From assembly GCA_963786155.1 (NCBI GenBank), contig CAWAXW010000006.1:2170001-2234000 (forward strand): a stretch of 64,000 bases of DNA, read 5' to 3'. Under the pieces are notes generated by a model that saw nothing but the letters and a program-made list of their open reading frames with translations, did no database searches and had not been told where the DNA came from. Made by a program: the position numbers and the translations under genes. This DNA is from CAWAXW01 sp963786155 (GTDB lineage: Bacteria; Actinomycetota; CADDZG01; WHSQ01). Positions within the stretch are counted from its first letter, which is position 1. Every line of letters begins with the position of its first letter. Shown here one piece after another: positions 26,753 to 35,768 of the stretch.

Positions 26753-27700
26753 CTAAGCGACTGGGGATTCGGGTGCGGCCGAAGTGGGCGGGGACTTCTC
26801 TATGTCTTCGGCTACGGCTTTCATCGCCGCGATCGCGACCTCGATCTGGTCGAGGGAGGGCGGCTTCGTCGTGATCTTCTGGAGCGCCAAGCCCCGGGAG
26901 CATGATGATCTTGAAGACGCGCGAGTCCTCGTTGCGCGAGGCGAGCTTTATCGCTTCGTAGGAGATCCCTGCCAGGATCGGGATTGCCGAGATGCGTAGC
27001 AGGATCCGGGGGATCAGCGAGGTCGTGATCGAAGGTGTCCATGAACATGTGGGCGATGATCGTGAGGAACAGCACGATGAACAGGAAGTTCGTCCCGCAC
27101 CGCACGTGCAGTGTCGAGTACTTGTCGTCGATCAGCTTCGGGTCGAGCGGATCGCCGTTCTCGTACGCGTAGATCGTCTTGTGCTCGGCGCCGTGATACT
27201 GGAATACGCGTCGGATGTCCTTCATCTGCCCGATGACGAGGAGGTAGCCGACGAACATAGTCAGTCGGAATGCTGCCCTCGATGAGGTTGAACACGACCG
27301 GAGAATCGGTTTCGAGATTCCCGAAGATGCTGCCCAATGCCTTCGTGCCCAACACGGGCAGAGCGATGAACACGGCCGAGAAGAACAACATCGAGATGCC
27401 GAGCGTCCACCCCAGTTGCTTGTCCGACAGCTTCTGGTCTTCTTCGTCCAGCGCGTAGTTCGCCGAGATCATCAGCGCCTTGATCCCGATCATGAGCGAC
27501 TCGACGAGAACGAGGACGCCGCGGACGAGCGGCCACTTCAGCCACGGATGGCGGTCGGCCATCGTCGGCAACGGGTGCTTCTCTACCGCGATCGTTTCGT
27601 CCGGCTTGCGGCACGCGACCGACCACGAGGCCGGCCCCCGCATCATCACGCCTTCGAGAACGGCTTGGCCTCCGACCGAGGGTCTCTTAGCGTGCGCCAC
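26753..27700 (-). CDS. DUF1385 family membrane protein (three frameshifts)
   Basis: The pieces join to a ~314-residue DUF1385 (YqhQ-type) protein: VGGQAVLEGVMMRGPASWSV at the N-terminus, WPLVRGVLVLVESLMIGIKA, then FQYHGAEHKTIYAYENGDPL and HVRCGTNFLFIVLFLTIIAH, followed by RILLRISAIPILAGISYEAI. This last is a family hallmark. About five spans. Function unknown; the gene sits between rpmE and prfA in many bacteria. Frame breaks near 27267, 27030 and 26887 are repaired by removing one base each. GTG start at 27700. Ends PESPVA with TAG at 26753. Confidence 0.88.
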
Positions 27701-27711
27701 CGGCGTTACTA

Positions 27712-28011
27712 CTAAGCCTGTGGCTCAGACGATGCTTCGGCGGGAGCTTCGTCCGCAGGAACCTCGGGCGCGTCGGCACTCATCTCGGCGGGAAGCTGGG
27801 TCACCGCTTGTTGCTTCTTGGCGTACTTGCGCTGGAAGCGCTCGACGCGGCCCCCGGTGTCCACGAGCTTCTGCTTGCCCGTGTAGAAGGGATGACACTG
27901 GTTGCAGAGCTCTACGTGGAGCTCTGACTTGATCGATCGGGTCGTGAAGGTGTTCCCACAGGAGCACGTCACCAGCGTCTCGACGTAGTCGGGATGGATC
28001 CCCTGCTTCAT
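27712..28011 (-). CDS. rpmE: ribosomal protein L31, zinc-binding type
   Basis: 99 residues. Begins KQGIHPDYVETLVTCSCGNT; the zinc ligands are CSC and CNQC (in ELCNQCHPFYTGKQKLVDTGG), so this is the C+ form used when zinc is sufficient. The usual protein is ~70 residues; here an Ala/Glu/Pro-rich tail (MSADAPEVPADEAPAEASSE) extends it. The ATG overlaps the stop of the small upstream gene (ATGA). The rho-rpmE-prfA order is typical. Confidence 0.97.
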   Translation of the reverse strand: MKQGIHPDYVETLVTCSCGNTFTTRSIKSELHVELCNQCHPFYTGKQKLVDTGGRVERFQRKYAKKQQAVTQLPAEMSADAPEVPADEAPAEASSEPQA

Positions 28012-28190
28012 ATTTCCGTCCTCTCCGATTCCAAGCTCTGTTCAGCTTGCTCTTCGCGCTGCTCTCGAGCAAGTCGTGCCTGTTCATACTTGACCGAGGC
28101 TTTGGCCATGACCACGAAGGTCAGAACGAGGCCTCCGACAAGCCCGATGATAGTCAGCCATTCGGGTAAACCGAGGCCGAACAGCATCAT
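28008..28190 (-). CDS. small membrane protein with charged tail
   Basis: 60 residues: one hydrophobic span (WLTIIGLVGGLVLTFVVMAK) and a charged amphipathic tail (YEQARLAREQREEQAEQSLE). No family recognised. It overlaps rpmE by ATGA and follows rho by about 20 bases, so it is probably cotranscribed with both. Small size makes the call modest, but the overlap and coherent membrane-plus-helix design support it. Confidence 0.55.
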   Translation of the reverse strand: MMLFGLGLPEWLTIIGLVGGLVLTFVVMAKASVKYEQARLAREQREEQAEQSLESERTEI

Positions 28191-28210
28191 TCCCGTCAGC
28201 CCTTGACCGT

Positions 28211-29880
28211 TTAGTCCTTAACCGGGACCTTGGCTATCTCCTTGAGGAACTCGACGTTGCCCTGCGTGGCCTTCATCTTGTCGATCAGCAGCTCGAGTCC
28301 GCCTCCGGCTTCGAGGGCGTGCAGGACCCGGCGGAGCCGCCATACCAGCTGGAGCTCCTCGGGAGTCAGCAGCAGCTCCTCCTTGCGGGTGCCCGAGGCC
28401 TGGATGTCGATGGCCGGGAAGATCCGCTTCTCGGACATCTGGCGGCTCGAGCTTCAGCTCCCAGTTACCGGTGCCCTTGAACTCCTCGAAGATGACCTCG
28501 TCCATCCGGGATCCGGTATCGACTAGGGCGGTGGCGAGGATCGTCAGCGACCCACCGTGCTCGATGTTGCGAGCGGCTCCAAAGAATCGCTTGGGTGGGT
28601 AGAGAGCGGTCGAGTCGACACCACCGGACAGGATGCGACCCGAGGCCGGGGTTGCCAGGTTGTAGGCCCGGGACAGTCGCGTGATGCCGTCAAGGACGAT
28701 CATCACGTCGCGGCCCATCTCGACCAGACGCTTGGCGCGCTCGAGGGTGAGCTCGGTCACCTGGATGTGGTCGTCCGAGGGGCGGTCGAAGGTCGAGTAG
28801 ATGACCTCGGCCCCGTCGACGCTGCGCTGCATGTCGGTGACCTCTTCGGGGCGCTCGTCCACGAGCAACACGATGAGGTGTACCTCGGGGTTGTTGACCC
28901 GGATCGCGTTGGCGATCTCCTTGAGCACGGTGGTCTTACCGGCCTTTGGAGGACTGACGATCATCCCTCGTTGCCCCTTGCCGATCGGAGCGACCAGGTC
29001 GATGATCCGCGCCGTTATCTGGCGGGGGTTCTCGAGCTGCTCGAGGGTCAAACGGTCGTCCGGGTAGAGCGGCGTCAGGTCCTGGAATCGAGGCCGGCTC
29101 TGAACGGCTTCGATCTCTCCGCCGTTCACCTCTCGGATCTTCAGCAGAGCTTGGTACTTCTCGGATTCCTTGGGCGAACGAACCGAACCGATCGATCTCG
29201 TCTCCTTTACGGAGACGGAACCGGCGGACCTGCGAAGCAGAGACGTATACGTCTTTGTCGCCCGGCAAGTAGCCGCTCGTCCGCAGGAACCCGTAGCCCT
29301 CGGGCAGTAGATCGAGGATCCCGGTGCGGACCTCGGCGTTTGGATCGTCCTCGACCTCGGAATCGTCGTACTGGTCGTCGCGCAGGTAGTGCGGGATGCC
29401 GCCTCCGCCTCCGCCTCCGGTTCCGCCTCCGCGACCACGCCTTCGGCGGCGACTGCGGCCTTCACGTGGTTCGGCCTTCTCGCGCGGGCGCATTCCTTGA
29501 TTGCGACCCTGGGGCCTCCGGCGCTGTTGACGATCGTCGCGGTTGTCGCGGTCGTCCACGGCACCTTCGTCGCGCACTCCGGGAGTCTGTTGCGATCCCC
29601 CGTCGAGTCCCGGCGCGCTTTCGCGCTTCACCGGCTCTTGTGTCGCGTTGGGCGCGGACTCGCCGTTCTGAGACGGGGACTTCTCCTGTTTCGGTTCTTG
29701 CTTCGGCTTCGCGTCGTTGGCGGCCTTCGGCGCGCGCTTGGGCGCGCCGTTGTTGCCGGCGATCGCTTCGACCAATTCTGATTTCTTGAGACCGCTCGTC
29801 TTCAGATCGAGAGACTTCGCGATCGCCTTCAATTCGGCAACCGCCTTGTTCTCGAGAACCGAGCGATCGAGTGTTGACAC
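28211..29880 (-). CDS. rho: transcription termination factor Rho (two frameshifts)
   Basis: Hexameric RNA helicase that ends transcription. The N-terminus (LENKAVAELKAIAKSLDLKT) is the Rho helical domain, followed by ~110 residues of the basic/Gly/Gln-rich insertion common in actinobacterial Rho (EGRSRRRRRGRGGG), then the RNA-binding fold (GYGFLRTSGYLPGDKDVYVS), Walker A PPKAGKTTVLKEIA, Walker B/Q-loop VLLVDERPEEVTDMQRSV, and the R-loop RLSRAYNLATPASGRILSGG. Breaks near 29193 and 28448 are repaired by deleting one G each (to GDEIIGSVRSPKE and LKLSRQMSEKRIFPAID). GTG start with AGGAGG eight bases upstream. The Arg-rich insertion suggests tighter RNA binding, as in M. tuberculosis Rho. Confidence 0.95.
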
Positions 29881-29892
29881 TTCTATTGCCTC

Positions 29893-30564
29893 CTACATCG
29901 AGGGAAGTAGCTCGCCCAGATCGGGCTTTGCTGCTTCCCAGTCTTCTGAGAACCTCTTGAAACCGGCGTCGGTGAGCGGATGTTTGACCAAGGCCTCGAA
30001 GACCTTGAAAGGCATGGTCGCTATGTCCGCCCCCATCCTGGCCGCCTCGACCACATGGATCGGGTGGCGCAGGCTTGCAGCCAGGACCTGTGTTTCATAG
30101 CCCTGGACCGCATAGATCTCGCAGATGTCGGACAGAACCCGAAGGCTATCCGTCGAGACATCATCGAGCCTACCCAGAAATGGGGAGATGATGTACGCGC
30201 CCGCTTCCGCAGCAAGTATGGCCTGCGAAGGGGTGAAACACAACGTCATATTCACTTTGATGCTTTCCCGGGCTAGTTGAGCCGTAGCGGCGAGCCCATT
30301 CGCGGTCATGGCGACCTTCACGACTGCGTTGTCCGCGATCTGCGCGATCTCCCGCCCTTGGGCCACGAGATTGTCGGTCACGTCCCCCGACGTCTCGATC
30401 GAGACGTCACCATCAACGATGGAACAGATCTCCTTCACGAGGGGAAGGAAGTCGCGCTGCTCCCTGGCGATCAGCGTCGGATTCGTCGTCACGCCGCGCA
30501 AGACTCCCCAACGGGCTCCTTCTTGGATCTCCTCCAGGTCCGCAGTGTCAAGGAACAACTTCAC
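29893..30564 (-). CDS. transaldolase / fructose-6-phosphate aldolase-like protein
   Basis: 223 residues of the small transaldolase family (MipB/TalC type). KLFLDTADLEEIQEGARWGV and VTTNPTLIAREQRDF open it, the Schiff-base lysine is in VVKVAMTANGLAA, and MTLCFTPSQAILAAEAGA, YIISPFLGRLDDVS, VLAASLRHPIHVVEA complete the barrel. Such proteins act as transaldolase in the pentose phosphate pathway or as fructose-6-phosphate aldolase; the sequence does not decide. GTG start at 30564 with AAGGAGG eight bases upstream, inside the end of the kinase gene. Confidence 0.88.
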   Translation of the reverse strand: MKLFLDTADLEEIQEGARWGVLRGVTTNPTLIAREQRDFLPLVKEICSIVDGDVSIETSGDVTDNLVAQGREIAQIADNAVVKVAMTANGLAATAQLARESIKVNMTLCFTPSQAILAAEAGAYIISPFLGRLDDVSTDSLRVLSDICEIYAVQGYETQVLAASLRHPIHVVEAARMGADIATMPFKVFEALVKHPLTDAGFKRFSEDWEAAKPDLGELLPSM

Positions 30565-31576
30565 GTGGCGCGCCTCCTTGTTGTCGTGAGTCGGTAGGTC
30601 CGTCCTTGTTGCGGCCGACCGCCTCGGCCGCGCGTTCCAACAACTTCTCGTCTTTGCTGGCGAGATCCGCACCTTGGTCGACCATCTGAAGGGCCTTCGC
30701 CAGGACGTGATCGACGATCTCGGACAATGTCGAATCGAGATCGTTGTGCAGGATCGTAGGAACGCCTCGCATCATGGCCGACGTCATCATGTACTTCTGC
30801 AACTTGCGGATCTTCTTGAAGCGACTGAGGTAACGATCACTCGGCCTCTTGTCGCGGTTGCGCCAGTGGAAATGGCTGCGGTGCAACTCTTCGTCTTCGA
30901 TCGCAACGAGGAGCGGGACGATCACGGCCTCGTCGGTTTCGATGGTCTCGAGGAACCCCGGCACGAGGTGTGCGCCCTCGAGAACGAGGTCGGTACCTTC
31001 CGCGATCGCGCGGTCGATCAATGCCTGCGCCCCCACTGCCACCGCAGCGGCTTGCTCGCGGAAGCCAATGATCAGCCGGTCCCCGGAGTGTGGGATCGGC
31101 TGACGCACGGCCTCATCGGCTTCGAACGACGATGCATACAGAGTTGGGAACATCTCTGCCGTGAATGCGCTCCTCAGAACCTCCCGGACCGCGTCCGTGC
31201 TCACGACCCGCGTGATCCCCAATCTGTGGGCGAGCTGATGGGCGATCGTCGATTTCCCAACGCCGGTCGCCCCTCCGATCAAAACGATCATCGGGACGTC
31301 GAGCTCGCTCACCGACTGCCACTTGATGTACGCCTCGACGTAGCTTTCGCCCGCCTCCTCGCGCAACAGCTCGAGCGTCAGATCGCGCAGCTCCTCGTCG
31401 GTGACGACCGTCTGGCCGCGCTCGACGAGCGCCTTCTCGACCCGGTTCGCAACCGAGTAGGCCAGGCCCGGCCCAAGGCCCGTGACCATGAGCGTCGACG
31501 CGGTCAGGCCCTTCGAATAAGGGAGTTCGTGCTCGCGGGCCGTGATGAAGATGCCGCTGCGCAGGCGCTCACTCAT
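30548..31576 (-). CDS. 2-phosphoglycerate kinase
   Basis: 342 residues. Residues ~1-85 form an ATP-cone-like domain (GLGPGLAYSVANRVEKALVE, TDEELRDLTLELLREE). A P-loop kinase follows: IVLIGGATGVGKSTIAHQLA near residue 98, RVVSTDAVREVLR, VLEGAHLVPGF and HWRNRDKRPSDRYLSRFKKI. This architecture is that of archaeal 2-phosphoglycerate kinase, which makes 2,3-bisphosphoglycerate from 2-phosphoglycerate. The next gene upstream is the cyclic 2,3-diphosphoglycerate synthetase, with its TAG directly followed by this ATG, so the two enzymes form a complete two-step route. The family call is firm; activity is inferred from archaeal work. Confidence 0.85.
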   Translation of the reverse strand: MSERLRSGIFITAREHELPYSKGLTASTLMVTGLGPGLAYSVANRVEKALVERGQTVVTDEELRDLTLELLREEAGESYVEAYIKWQSVSELDVPMIVLIGGATGVGKSTIAHQLAHRLGITRVVSTDAVREVLRSAFTAEMFPTLYASSFEADEAVRQPIPHSGDRLIIGFREQAAAVAVGAQALIDRAIAEGTDLVLEGAHLVPGFLETIETDEAVIVPLLVAIEDEELHRSHFHWRNRDKRPSDRYLSRFKKIRKLQKYMMTSAMMRGVPTILHNDLDSTLSEIVDHVLAKALQMVDQGADLASKDEKLLERAAEAVGRNKDGPTDSRQQGGAPREVVP

Positions 31577-32893
31577 CTAATGACCGAACCGATCATGTGC
31601 GAGCGAGGTCGCCCACTCGATAGTGGAGCCAGGGTCGTCTCCGTTGATGCCCGTGGGCACGTTATCCATGTAGATCACTTCCAGGCCGGCATCGAGCGCC
31701 CACCGTGTGGCCGTGTCGATGCCCGCCGCTTTTATCTCGCAGAGCAGAATGTCCGCTCCTCCTTTTGCAGCACTCAATTCGTCCGTCAACTTGGCCCTGT
31801 CGGACAGCGAATGGCTTATCCCGCTCACCTCGCATCCCAAGTCCCGTAGGTGTCGGGTGATGCCCTCGCCGGCCGCCTTAGGCGCCGTCGTGGCCACTAT
31901 CGCCGTGGCCCCGTCGACTGGGCGGGTTGGGTTTGGACGGAAGACGGTGCGAACCACTCGGGGGGCCTCGCCGGGGTCCGGTCTCTTGGTTGACCTGTAG
32001 GACCGTTCGATCAAAGAGGAGATTGCGGAGACCTGGGAGGAAGAACCGAATGGTTCCTCGCACATAGTAACCACCACAAAGTCCGCAAGCAACATCCGGT
32101 ACAGGCCCAGATACCCGGCCAGGTACTCGGTCGGGATCGAGGCGGGTACGACCAAGCCCGTCACGTCGGCGTGTACCGGAGGGATAGCGGCCCCCGAGCC
32201 CTCGAGCAAGAGGGTGTCGACGTCGTCTAGCTCGTTCGCTCGTTCCACTCCTTCTTCTACGTTCGAATGCTCTACCGCCCCTGAAAGACCGCCCCCACAC
32301 CGCCTGCACCCGACGGTTGGAACGCGACCCAAAAGGGCGTCTTCGATGTAGTCCGAAGCTGCGTGCCGGCCCTCGTCGGCGATCGCCAGCAGGTCCTGGG
32401 GGGTCAGTTCGATCCGGTCGCCCCGTAGCACTTCCGGTTCGGGGGGGCCGCCTCGGCCCATCGCCACGATCGCCGGCTTGAAGCCGGAGGCTCGTGCGGT
32501 ACGGGCTGCAAACCCTCCAACCGCGGTCTTGCCCGTTCTCTTCCCGGTCCCGATGATCGCGACCGAGGGCTTGGCCGCCACCTTGGGCCTGGGCGGCGGG
32601 GTGAAATGGAACCCTGCCCCCCTGTAATCGACCCCTCGGAACATGGCGAGGGAGATCAGCTCGTGGCGCTTGCGGTAGTCCAGCACGGGCTCGTCCGACA
32701 AGTCCTCGATCACATCGGGCCGGAGGGCGTCGATCGCCGCATCGAGGGCCGCCTTGGGGTCATCTCGAGTGGTGACTGGAAGGCCGGCCAGACTCTCGAG
32801 GCTCCCCTCGGGCAGCTTCTCCCGGCCCCCGACCAGCACGGCACCCACGACCTCGTGGTTGCCGCCGATCTCGGCCACGGCCGCTTCGATCAC
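31577..32893 (-). CDS. cyclic 2,3-diphosphoglycerate synthetase-like protein
   Basis: At least 438 residues. Methanothermus cDPGS closes 2,3-bisphosphoglycerate to a cyclic anhydride using ATP. The P-loop is VAIIGTGKRTGKTAVGGFAA near residue 112; other marks are VAMGRGGPPEPEVLRGDRIE, DYIEDALLGRVPTVGCRRCG, LLLEGSGAAIPPVHADVTG and ILLCEIKAAGIDTATR. The GTG at 32893 is probably not the true start: the frame continues upstream with RCIVLIDGEHYPP, like family N-termini, to a CTG at 32935 or beyond, with no ATG/GTG/TTG, so either a rare start or a sequence error hides it. Coupled by TAGATG to the kinase gene. Confidence 0.82.
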   Translation of the reverse strand: MIEAAVAEIGGNHEVVGAVLVGGREKLPEGSLESLAGLPVTTRDDPKAALDAAIDALRPDVIEDLSDEPVLDYRKRHELISLAMFRGVDYRGAGFHFTPPPRPKVAAKPSVAIIGTGKRTGKTAVGGFAARTARASGFKPAIVAMGRGGPPEPEVLRGDRIELTPQDLLAIADEGRHAASDYIEDALLGRVPTVGCRRCGGGLSGAVEHSNVEEGVERANELDDVDTLLLEGSGAAIPPVHADVTGLVVPASIPTEYLAGYLGLYRMLLADFVVVTMCEEPFGSSSQVSAISSLIERSYRSTKRPDPGEAPRVVRTVFRPNPTRPVDGATAIVATTAPKAAGEGITRHLRDLGCEVSGISHSLSDRAKLTDELSAAKGGADILLCEIKAAGIDTATRWALDAGLEVIYMDNVPTGINGDDPGSTIEWATSLAHDRFGH

Positions 32894-33045
32894 GGGGGGA
32901 TAGTGCTCGCCGTCGATAAGGACGATGCAGCGCAGGGGAGCTCCACTGTTCAGGGTCCGAATGGGGTGGAATGGAGACCCTATAGGGCTTTTCGGCCCAC
33001 CCCGGTACGGCAGGAGCGGGCCTGGAATCGGAGAACCATTGCCTT

Positions 33046-33522
33046 ATGACAAGGTTGGTCGCATTATTCATCGTCCTCGGCCTGGTGGCCGGGGCGAATG
33101 CCGCATCGGCTCAGACCCCGCAGCCGGCGGCAGATGCCGCGGTCACAGTGGGCGGCGGAACGCCTCTTACCAATGGCGCCTTCTTCCCCGGCACGGCGAT
33201 CTACGACGAGGCCAGCAAGGAGTTCATCGGCGAGCCGCTGGCCGTCACCCAGGGAAGCAACCTCCGGCTGGTCAATGTCGATGCCGGCGCCGTGGCGAAC
33301 GGACACGGCATCCGCTCCATCTGCAAGCTGAAGGCGCCCGAAGCCGGCCCGGGATTCGCAGGCGCATGCAAGAAGTCGCGTAGCCCCCGCCCGATGTTCG
33401 CCTCCCCCGTCATCTCGGGGCCCGGCGAAACGACGGTGATCACCGAATCCCTAAAGCCCGGCGTCTACGCCTACGGCTGCCCGGTGCACTTCGGGATGTT
33501 CGGCCTGATCGAGGTCCAATAA
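33046..33522 (+). CDS. exported blue-copper (cupredoxin-like) protein
   Basis: 158 residues with a Sec signal peptide (TRLVALFIVLGLVAGANAASA). The C-terminus ESLKPGVYAYGCPVHFGMFG has the C-x2-H-x2-M ligand pattern of type 1 copper sites, and the upstream ligand His is in AVANGHGIRS. Such proteins carry electrons outside the membrane. An inserted segment between the ligands contains two further cysteines (SICKLKAPE, AGACKKSR), possibly a disulfide. It stands alone, divergent from the cDPGS gene and convergent with thrB. Start ATG with GGAGAA nine bases before. Confidence 0.8.
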   Translation: MTRLVALFIVLGLVAGANAASAQTPQPAADAAVTVGGGTPLTNGAFFPGTAIYDEASKEFIGEPLAVTQGSNLRLVNVDAGAVANGHGIRSICKLKAPEAGPGFAGACKKSRSPRPMFASPVISGPGETTVITESLKPGVYAYGCPVHFGMFGLIEVQ

Positions 33523-33532
33523 CTCTAGAACT

Positions 33533-34446
33533 CTAAAGAGCGGTTTTGGCTCCCTCGGATTCCCACTCGGTCGTGAATACTCGCCAGCGCGCGTTGCGCG
33601 AGCGGCAGATGCGGCGGACCTGCTCCACTCGCGTCGCGGCCTCGGGCCGCGGGACAACGACCAGCAACGAGGGTCCGGCCCCCGCGACCGAGACGGCAAC
33701 GCCTGAATCCCGTAACTGGCCGTGAACCGCCGCGGTCTCCGGCATCAGCGCGAGGCGGTGCGGTTCGTGAAGGCGATCCTCCATAGCGTCCGAGAGGATC
33801 TCGGATCCGCTCCTCCGACCAGCGCGCCGACGAGGAGCGCGGCGCGCGATGCGGTGAATTGCGCGTCGGCGAACGAGACTTCGCCGGGTAGGCCCCGCCT
33901 GGCCTCCTGGGTGGAATAACCCTCGCCCGGAACGGCCAGGATCGGCACGAGCCGGTCGCTCGGGTCCAACCTGAAATGACGGAAGTCGCCAGCACCCTCG
34001 GTCCGATAGCAAACGACCATGCCTCCGAGGAGCGCCGGCAGCACGTTGTCGGGATGACCTTCTATGGAGGTGGCCATGTGCACCATCTCCGACTGCGGGA
34101 CATTGCGCCCGGTAAGCTCGCGCGCGGCGGTCAACCCTCCGACGATCGCGGCGGAGGACGAACCCAAGCCCGAGGCCAGCGGGATCGGGTTGCGCACGCG
34201 CACCGCGTATCCGCCCGGCCTCCTGCCGACGTGATCGAAGAACGAGTTCATCGACCGGATGACCAGGTTGCTGTCGTCGGACGGAAGAGTGTCCGCCCCC
34301 TCGCCCTCGACCATGACCTCGATCGAATCGCGGCGGGGCTCGACCTCGATCTCCAGATGCATGCGGATGGCCACACCCAGCGCGTCGAAGCCCGGCCCCA
34401 GGTTGGCCACGGTCGCCGGAACCAATACCTTTATCGCAGCAGGCAT
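33533..34446 (-). CDS. thrB: homoserine kinase (frameshifted)
   Basis: GHMP kinase that phosphorylates homoserine for threonine synthesis. VLVPATVANLGPGFDALG opens the ~303-residue chain; the ATP-binding GHMP loop is NPIPLASGLGSSSAAIVGGL, and SIEGHPDNVLPALLGG and VPGEGYSTQEARRGLP follow. The C-terminal part (AMEDRLHEPHRLALMPETA, VSVAGAGPSLLVVVP) lies in another frame; removing one G before each ATC near 33807 and 33800 joins them. Completes the hom-thrC-thrB set with a small membrane protein gene between. Confidence 0.92.
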
Positions 34447-34447
34447 C

Positions 34448-34702
34448 TCAGAAGAACCCCCAGAAGACGATCAGCCCGAACACGAAGATCCCGAGTCCCA
34501 CCCATCCGAGCACGATACCGGCCGTAGCCAGCTCACGCCCGCTTTGCATGACCCCTCCACGGTTCAGTTGAGCTCGCGCTCGGCGACCGAGCAATAGAGC
34601 CAGCCCGGAGCCGATCAGTGGAACCGCGAACAACCCCAGCACCCCAAAGGCCAGGGAGGCGATGGCCGCTCCATTGGTTTCGCCTGTTTGCTCGCTATCC
34701 AA
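34448..34702 (-). CDS. DUF4190-type small membrane protein
   Basis: 84 residues, two spans: AAIASLAFGVLGLFAVPLIG then GLALLLGRRARAQLNRGG and ATAGIVLGWVGLGIFVFGLI. That pattern (small/basic loop between two Gly-rich spans) is DUF4190, common in actinobacteria, function unknown. The TTG start at 34702 overlaps the thrC end by 8 bases, and the gene stops two bases before thrB, so it is embedded in the threonine operon. Confidence 0.72.
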   Translation of the reverse strand: MDSEQTGETNGAAIASLAFGVLGLFAVPLIGSGLALLLGRRARAQLNRGGVMQSGRELATAGIVLGWVGLGIFVFGLIVFWGFF

Positions 34703-35768
34703 GTCCGAGCTCTTCCCTGATCACCTCGATGGTCGCGACCACGCGCTTGGGCGTCGGCGCGGCCGAGATGGCCCAATCCGGGTCCTTCAATCCATGCCCG
34801 GTCAAGACGCAAGTGATCGACGATCCGGTGGGTATGCGGTCGGCGGCGCTCAACTGACGGAGGCCGGCCAGGCTCGCCGCAGAGGCGAGCTCCACGAAGA
34901 TGCCCTCTTCGGCGAGCGACCGATACGCCTCGATGATCTCTTTGTCTCGCACCGCGCCGATCTCGCCGCCGGAGCTTGATGCTGCTTCCGTCGCGCCGCT
35001 CCAAGACGCGGGGTTCCCGATTCGGATGGCGGTAGCCACGGTGCGCGGGTCGGCAACGGGCTCGCCGCGCACAATCGGGTTGGCGCCTTCAGCTTGGAAA
35101 CCCATCATCTGAGGAAGCGAGTCGCACCAACCGAGCCGCAGTGCTTCGTTGTAACCGCGCCAGTAGGCGGTGATGTTGCCTGCGTTACCCACCGGCATGA
35201 CGTGCATGTCCGGTGCGTGTCCTAGGGCTTCGACGATCTCGAACGCCGCCGTCTTCTGTCCTTCGATCCTGTTGGGGTTCGTGGAGTTCACCATCGTTAT
35301 GGGCAGGCCCTGAGACATCTCCTGAGCGAGCTTCAGCGCCTCGTCGAAGTTGCCCTCGATCTCCAGCACTCGGGCGCCGTGTACCAGGGCTTGTGCCAAC
35401 TTCCCGAGCGCCACGTTGCCTTCCGGGATCAACACCGCGCACACCATCCCGGCGCGCGCGGCATAGGCCGCAGCGGACGCGCTCGTGTTGCCGGTTGAAG
35501 CGCAGATCACGGCCTGGGAGCCGGCCTCCAGCGCCTTGCTGATTGCCATCGTCATCCCACGGTCTTTGAACGAACCCGTTGGATTGAGGCCCTCGTACTT
35601 GAGCCACACCTCGGCTCGGACCTCCTCCGACAATCGCTCGGAATAGATGAGAGGTGTGTCGCCTTCATCGAGCGTGACGATCGGGGTCGCATCGGAAACC
35701 GGGAGCTGATCGAAATAGCGACGGATCACCCCCCGCCTGCCCGCGACGGTGAGGGGGCCGGTGCTCAT
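34695..35768 (-). CDS. thrC: threonine synthase
   Basis: 357 residues, PLP enzyme turning O-phosphohomoserine into threonine. The Schiff-base lysine is in YEGLNPTGSFKDRGMTMA, the phosphate loop is VGNAGNITAYWRGYNEA, with CASTGNTSASAAAYAARAG and MGFQAEGANPIVRG. Length and motifs fit the short bacterial type. The ATG at 35768 overlaps the hom stop (ATGA), with an open but unlike stretch upstream. A single enzyme follows hom in the usual order. Confidence 0.96.
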   Translation of the reverse strand: MSTGPLTVAGRRGVIRRYFDQLPVSDATPIVTLDEGDTPLIYSERLSEEVRAEVWLKYEGLNPTGSFKDRGMTMAISKALEAGSQAVICASTGNTSASAAAYAARAGMVCAVLIPEGNVALGKLAQALVHGARVLEIEGNFDEALKLAQEMSQGLPITMVNSTNPNRIEGQKTAAFEIVEALGHAPDMHVMPVGNAGNITAYWRGYNEALRLGWCDSLPQMMGFQAEGANPIVRGEPVADPRTVATAIRIGNPASWSGATEAASSSGGEIGAVRDKEIIEAYRSLAEEGIFVELASAASLAGLRQLSAADRIPTGSSITCVLTGHGLKDPDWAISAAPTPKRVVATIEVIREELGLG

